DNA of 64,000 bases, taken from the NCBI GenBank assembly GCA_041287635.1, contig JBGGNG010000057.1:62001-126000 (forward strand), read 5' to 3'. This DNA comes from JAOUEA01 sp041287635. GTDB taxonomy: Bacteria; Actinomycetota; UBA4738; HRBIN12. The first letter of the stretch is position 1. Each line of letters starts with the position of its first letter. The position numbers and the translations under genes are program-made. Below the pieces are notes generated by a model that was not told where the DNA came from, ran no database searches, and was given only the letters and a program-made list of their open reading frames with translations. Shown here piece after piece: positions 60,393-64,000 of the stretch.

Positions 60393-61397
60393 GTGGCGAC
60401 ACACGAGATGGGGGCCGGGGAGACCCGGCCCCCTGCTCAGCGGCCGACCAATCGTTTGGAGGGCATGGCGCAGGCGAGCGCCAGGGTCCCGTTCAAGCTC
60501 AAGGTGGCGGTCGTCTGGATCGTGATCTTCGTCATCCTCGCGTTCCTATTCAACGCGGCGGACTTCGATACGGAGTTCATGCGGAGTCGGGCCGACTTCG
60601 TGCTGAAGGGCCTCACCTACACCGTCATCATCGCGTTCGCCGGCATCATCCTCGCAGTCCTGATGGCGCTGATCGGATCCCTCGGCCGCCTCTCGCGCAA
60701 CCCGATCGCGTACGGCGTGTCAGGGTTCTACACCTCGTTCTTCCGCGGAACACCGCTGATCGTGCAGTTGTTCCTGCTGGCGTTCGCGCTCCCAGTCATC
60801 GTGGGAAACTTGGGACTGCCGCAGAGCATCGAGGATCTGCTGACACTCGATCCCTTCATCGTCGGCATCGTCGCCCTCGGGTTGAACTACGGCGCGTACA
60901 TGACGGAGATCTTCCGCGCGGGCATCCAGTCGGTGAGCCACGGCCAGTCCGAGGCGGCGGATGCGCTGGGCATGACATACGGCCAGAAGATGAAGCGGGT
61001 CGTGCTGCCGCAAGCGTTCCGCGTGATCATCCCCCCGACCGGCAACGAATTCATCGCGATGATGAAGGATACGGCGCTCGTGAGCTTCATCGGAGTCTCC
61101 GTCGAGCAGTCCGAGGTGTTCCGGCGTGCCCAACTCGCCGGCGTCGAGGATTTCAACCCGGTCGAGGCGTACCTCCTGGCCGCGGGTGTCTACTGGGCGC
61201 TCACGGCGGTCTTCACCTTCTTCCAGAGCCGCCTCGAGCGCCGCATCAGCAAGGGGTACGTGCGCGGCGCTCCCACCGCGGCGCCGAAAGGTACCAACAT
61301 CGTGAGCGTGAGCGGGCAGGGAAGCTCGGGCGGCGACCTGCCGATGGTCGTCGACGAGGGCGTGCCTGGACCAGAGCTGGGGGGGCAGGGACATTGA
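60393..61397 (+). CDS. Polar amino acid ABC transporter permease
   Basis: 334 residues from GTG behind GGAACGGGGGG. About 30 polar residues precede five to six membrane helices; GLTYTVIIAFAGIILAVLMA, FYTSFFRGTPLIVQLFLLAF and the coupling motif EAADALGMTYGQKMKRVVLPQA mark the HisM/GlnP family. A single permease gene suggests a homodimeric channel. The C-terminal 45 residues are Gly/Ser-rich and unusual. It overlaps the ATPase start by 4 nt. Confidence 0.93.
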   Translation: MATHEMGAGETRPPAQRPTNRLEGMAQASARVPFKLKVAVVWIVIFVILAFLFNAADFDTEFMRSRADFVLKGLTYTVIIAFAGIILAVLMALIGSLGRLSRNPIAYGVSGFYTSFFRGTPLIVQLFLLAFALPVIVGNLGLPQSIEDLLTLDPFIVGIVALGLNYGAYMTEIFRAGIQSVSHGQSEAADALGMTYGQKMKRVVLPQAFRVIIPPTGNEFIAMMKDTALVSFIGVSVEQSEVFRRAQLAGVEDFNPVEAYLLAAGVYWALTAVFTFFQSRLERRISKGYVRGAPTAAPKGTNIVSVSGQGSSGGDLPMVVDEGVPGPELGGQGH

Positions 61398-62164
61398 CCG
61401 GAGTGCGCAACGGTGAAGCGGTCGTCCGGGTCGAGAACCTCCACAAGAGCTTCGGTGCCCTCGAGGTGCTCAAAGGCATCGACATGGAGGTCGACAAGGG
61501 CGAGGTCGTCGTCATCTTCGGCCGGTCGGGATCGGGCAAGAGCACGCTCCTGCGCTGCGTGAACTTCCTCGAGGACCCGACTTCGGGCATGATCGAGGTG
61601 TCCGGTGTCCGCCTCGAAGGCGGCCATCGCACCAAGGGGAAGCGGGAGCAAGTCCGTCAACTCCGCATCAAGGCAGGCATGGTCTTCCAGTCCTTCAACC
61701 TGTTCCCGAACATGACCGTGATCGGGAACGTGATCGAGGGACCCGTCACGGTGAAGAGCATCCCGGAGGCCGACGCCCGGGCGATCGGGCTCGACCTGCT
61801 CGACAAGGTCGGGCTGGCCGACAAGGCCGACGAGTACCCGATCCGGCTCTCCGGAGGGCAGCAGCAGCGGGTGGCGATCGCCCGTGCGCTCGCGATGGAG
61901 CCGGAGGTCATGCTTTTTGACGAGCCGACCTCGGCGCTCGACCCGGAGCTGATCGGGGAGGTGCTGGCGGTGATGAAGTCGCTCGCCACCGACCTGCACA
62001 TGACGATGATGGTTGTCACCCACGAGATGGGCTTCGCGCGCGAGGTGGCCAACCGCATGATGTTCTTCCACGAGGGCGTGATCCTCGAGCAGGGCACTCC
62101 CGACGAGATGATCAACCACACGAAGTACCCCGAGACGAAGAAGTTCTTCGAAGCCGTGCTCTGA
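61394..62164 (+). CDS. Polar amino acid ABC transporter ATPase (GlnQ-like)
   Basis: 256 residues from a TTG that overlaps the permease stop (TTGA); a GTG at 61403 is the alternative. Walker A GRSGSGKST, FQSFNLFPNMTVIGNV, signature LSGGQQQRVAIARAL, Walker B VMLFDEPTSALDP and VVTHEMGFAREVANR give the GlnQ subfamily. KGIDMEVDKGEVVVIFGRSGSGKST-type spacing is normal. It ends at the edge of a 420-nt gap that holds the candidate RNA described separately. Confidence 0.95.
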   Translation: MTGVRNGEAVVRVENLHKSFGALEVLKGIDMEVDKGEVVVIFGRSGSGKSTLLRCVNFLEDPTSGMIEVSGVRLEGGHRTKGKREQVRQLRIKAGMVFQSFNLFPNMTVIGNVIEGPVTVKSIPEADARAIGLDLLDKVGLADKADEYPIRLSGGQQQRVAIARALAMEPEVMLFDEPTSALDPELIGEVLAVMKSLATDLHMTMMVVTHEMGFAREVANRMMFFHEGVILEQGTPDEMINHTKYPETKKFFEAVL

Positions 62165-62307
62165 CGGCGGGGGACGGCGCCGCGCCGCGAGTGGCCGTCG
62201 AGGATCGGGTTACAGACTCCAGTGATGGTTCAGGGTCGCTTCCCGATGCCATGAAGTCTCGACCCCGGGTTGCGGGTGGCCGACCGTGCCCGCGGGAGGA
62301 AGGCCCC

Positions 62308-62461
62308 GGAGAAAGATGACGGGCCGCGACGCCCCTCGGGTTCGATCACGCCTTCCCCATACGCGATCGTTCCCTGTCGAGCATCGCGGCCCGTCAAGCT
62401 ACGGTCCCGAGCGACCCGGCCGGTCCGGTTTCCCGGTCCTGCCCGCGGTCTCGCGGGACCG
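62308..62461 (-). ncRNA. Candidate structured small RNA between convergent transporter genes
   Basis: In the 420-nt gap 62165-62584 (no credible ORF) a promoter on the minus strand would start an RNA near 62461. It opens with a hairpin (CGGTC-N6-GACCG, 62446-62461), then CCGG-GAAA-CCGG with a GNRA loop, and ends in a long helix: 13 perfect pairs between 62317-62329 and 62384-62396, extended by wobble pairs inside, and followed by TCTTTCT, so it may end in an intrinsic terminator. Length about 155 nt. It does not match RNase P, tmRNA or SRP RNA signatures that I can recall. Confidence 0.45.
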
Positions 62462-62467
62462 AAGCGA

Positions 62468-62496
62468 ACGATAAACGCGAGGTTGAGACCTGTCAA
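62468..62496 (-). promoter_or_regulatory. Consensus promoter inside the convergent gap
   Basis: On the minus strand TTGACA (62491-62496), exactly 17 nt and TATCGT (62468-62473). No coding region lies downstream before the glnQ-like gene on the other strand, which is why an RNA product is proposed. Confidence 0.6.
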
Positions 62497-62584
62497 CTCG
62501 ACGCGCGGGCTGCTCAAACGGTTCCTCACTAATCCGCAGGTCAGGGCCCTACAGCAAGGTTCCGAAAGATTGACAGGAACCCCG

Positions 62585-63604
62585 TCACCGGGGCAGTGCA
62601 AGGGGCTGTCCGCGCAGCTCCAGCCTCACCGCGCTGCCCAGCACGAACTCGGGGTGCGGGCCGATCAGACGAACCTGGATGTGCTCACCCGACGGCAACG
62701 CGCACCGGATCAGCTGGTCGTGCCCGTAGAACTCCACGTCCACAACGCGGGCCGGTCCGGCGGGATCGGGCGCGATGGCGACGGCTTCGGGCCGTACGAG
62801 CAGGTCGCATGGCCCGTCGGCGAGCGTCGGCATCGGCAGGTCTCCGAGCGACGAATGGGCGAACCCGCCGGACACCTCGGCGCTGATCAGGTTGGCCTGG
62901 CCGACGAGTCTCGCGACGCCGGCGTCGGCCGGGGCGGCGTAGATCGCGAACGGGTCCCCCGTCTGGCGCACCGCGCCGTCGATCATCACGGCGACCCGGT
63001 CGGCGATCGAGAGGGCTTCCTCCTGGTCGTGCGTGACGAAGACCGAGGTGGTGCCGGTCGCGGTCAGGATCTCCCGGACCTCACCCCGGACCTCCGCTCG
63101 CAACTGGGCGTCGAGGTTCGAGAAGGGCTCATCGAGCAGGAGCACATCGGGTCGGGGCGCGAGAGCGCGGGCGAGGGCGACACGCTGTTGCTGGCCCCCG
63201 GACAGCTCGTGCGGCATGCGGTGCTCGAGCCCCTGGAGGCGAGCCAGCTCGATCAGCGAGGCAACGCGTGCCGAGGCGTCGCCGTCCACGCCGAAGGCGA
63301 TGTTCGACACGACGTCGAGGTGGGGGAAGAGCGCCCACTCCTGGAAGACCATCCCAACCTTGCGGCGCTCGGGTGGCACCCACTCACCGTTGGCGGCCAC
63401 GAGGCGTCCACGCACCTGCACCGTGCCCGACTCGGGCCGATCGAGACCCGCGATCAGCCGCAGTGCGGTGGTCTTACCGCATCCGCTCGGCCCGAGCAGG
63501 GCCATGAGCGCACCGGTGGGCACGTCGAGATCGAACCCGTCGACCGCGAGGACGCCGTCGAACGAACGCCGCAGCCCACGGCAGCTGAGGGCGAGGTCGG
63601 ACAT
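62585..63604 (-). CDS. Fbp-type ABC transporter ATPase (iron(III) / anion uptake family)
   Basis: 339 residues from ATG 63604; a longer frame from 63742 would run into the permease gene. Walker A GPSGCGKTTALRLI, Q loop GMVFQEWALFPHLDVVSNIA, signature LSGGQQQRVALARALAPRP, Walker B VLLLDEPFSNLDAQLR, switch VFVTHDQEEALSIADRVAVM, and a C-terminal TOBE-like domain (LLVRPEAVAIAP, EFYGHDQLIRC). This is the FbpC/CysA/PotA group; the FbpC-like layout with a two-domain permease upstream suggests ferric iron, but substrate is not proven. 3 nt after the permease stop. Confidence 0.9.
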   Translation of the reverse strand: MSDLALSCRGLRRSFDGVLAVDGFDLDVPTGALMALLGPSGCGKTTALRLIAGLDRPESGTVQVRGRLVAANGEWVPPERRKVGMVFQEWALFPHLDVVSNIAFGVDGDASARVASLIELARLQGLEHRMPHELSGGQQQRVALARALAPRPDVLLLDEPFSNLDAQLRAEVRGEVREILTATGTTSVFVTHDQEEALSIADRVAVMIDGAVRQTGDPFAIYAAPADAGVARLVGQANLISAEVSGGFAHSSLGDLPMPTLADGPCDLLVRPEAVAIAPDPAGPARVVDVEFYGHDQLIRCALPSGEHIQVRLIGPHPEFVLGSAVRLELRGQPLALPR

Positions 63605-63606
63605 GG

Positions 63607-64000
63607 TCAATCCTGTCGTACCCCCTCGGGGTTCACCCCGACCCGACGGGCCAGTACGGCGAGCGGAACCGACGACAACAGCATCAGCAGCAATGCCGGC
63701 ACGGCAGCCCGCGAGTAGAGGCCGGCTGAGGCGGACGTCCACACGCGCGTGGAGAGCGTCTCGAACCCAGTCGGCCGCAGCAGCAACGTCGCCGGGAGCT
63801 CCTTCATGGCGGTGAGGAACACGAGAGCAGCACCTGCGAGCGCGGGCTTGGCGATGAGCGGGAACACGATGTCTTTCAGGATACGGCCCCGGCCTCGGCC
63901 GAGGGTCCGCGCGGCCTCCTCCATGCGCGGCGTGAGCTGCAGCAGACCGGCCCGCAGCGGCTCCGCAGTCTGGGGCAGGAACATCACGACGTACGCGATC
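63607..64000 (-). CDS. Fbp-type ABC transporter permease, C-terminal part (runs off the window)
   Basis: The frame is open to the right edge; 130 residues are visible. YVVMFLPQTAEPLRAGLLQL, then the coupling motif MEEAARTLGRGRGRILKDIVFPLIAKPALAGAALVF in two parts, then GFETLSTRVWTSASAGLYSRAA and a last helix, as at the end of FbpB-type two-domain permeases. It ends with a short polar tail (VGVNPEGVRQD). With the ATPase gene it forms one operon. Confidence 0.9.
   Translation of the reverse strand, partial: IAYVVMFLPQTAEPLRAGLLQLTPRMEEAARTLGRGRGRILKDIVFPLIAKPALAGAALVFLTAMKELPATLLLRPTGFETLSTRVWTSASAGLYSRAAVPALLLMLLSSVPLAVLARRVGVNPEGVRQD

Noticed and set aside
62165..62584. Known RNA such as RNase P RNA, tmRNA or SRP RNA in the 420-nt gap
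   Set aside because: A GGAGGAAGGCC stretch loosely recalls RNase P, but the universally conserved P4 and ACAGAA elements are missing; no tmRNA acceptor arm and no SRP tetraloop domain were seen.
62270..63718. 482-codon plus-strand ORF through the gap and across the Fbp-type ATPase gene
   Set aside because: Antisense to an unmistakable ABC ATPase; shadow composition.

Overview
This is a high-GC window (about 70% by eye) from the chromosome of a member of the Actinomycetota. The evidence is a division and cell-wall (dcw) cluster without ftsA, followed by yggS-sepF-yggT-divIVA; a MurE with the meso-diaminopimelate signature; DUF3040, DUF6504 and HNH proteins typical of the phylum; two DNA polymerase III alpha subunits (DnaE1 and DnaE2); a T-box leader on ileS; and many starts that look leaderless (TANNNT 6-10 nt before the start codon). 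The gene content does not settle the class; an uncultured or deep-branching lineage is plausible. I saw no insertion sequence, prophage, CRISPR array or pseudogene.

Layout. 1-6.8 kb: end of a membrane protein, then minus-strand genes for UDP-sulfoquinovose synthase with a GT2 glycosyltransferase, a class V aminotransferase, a membrane protein, a DUF402 protein and ornithine aminotransferase. 6.8-12.4 kb: a probable SOS mutagenesis operon behind a perfect LexA box: DUF6504, a metallo-beta-lactamase-fold protein, dnaE2 and dinB. 12.4-18.8 kb: DUF3040, a MerR regulator, a minus-strand MoxR / DUF58 / transglutaminase operon and an HNH protein. 18.9-37.6 kb: the dcw cluster mraZ to ftsZ, most genes overlapping by 4 nt, then yggS, sepF, yggT and divIVA. 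37.6-47.5 kb: ileS (type 2) under a T-box, DUF167, a DksA-like protein, lspA, rluD-like, dnaE1 and a LON-domain protein. 47.6-51.1 kb: a divergent HisA-fold gene followed by trpC, trpB and trpA. 51.3-58.0 kb: branched-chain amino acid ABC transporter (livJHMGF) plus an ornithine cyclodeaminase homologue. 58.0-64 kb: tRNA-Leu(CAA), an orphan binding protein, a polar amino acid ABC transporter, a candidate structured RNA and the start of an Fbp-type ABC transporter.

How it fits together. The dcw genes make lipid II from meso-DAP precursors and build the divisome; SepF and DivIVA serve as FtsZ partner and polar organiser. The SOS operon pairs an error-prone polymerase with a translesion polymerase. 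A second copy of the LexA-box core (13 identical bases) lies directly before the -35 element of mraZ, which suggests, but does not prove, that the division cluster is also under DNA-damage control. Other points for a second look are the HisA-like protein that lacks catalytic aspartates, paired DnaA-box-like sites in the dnaE1 leader, and a promoter-driven candidate RNA between convergent transporter genes.
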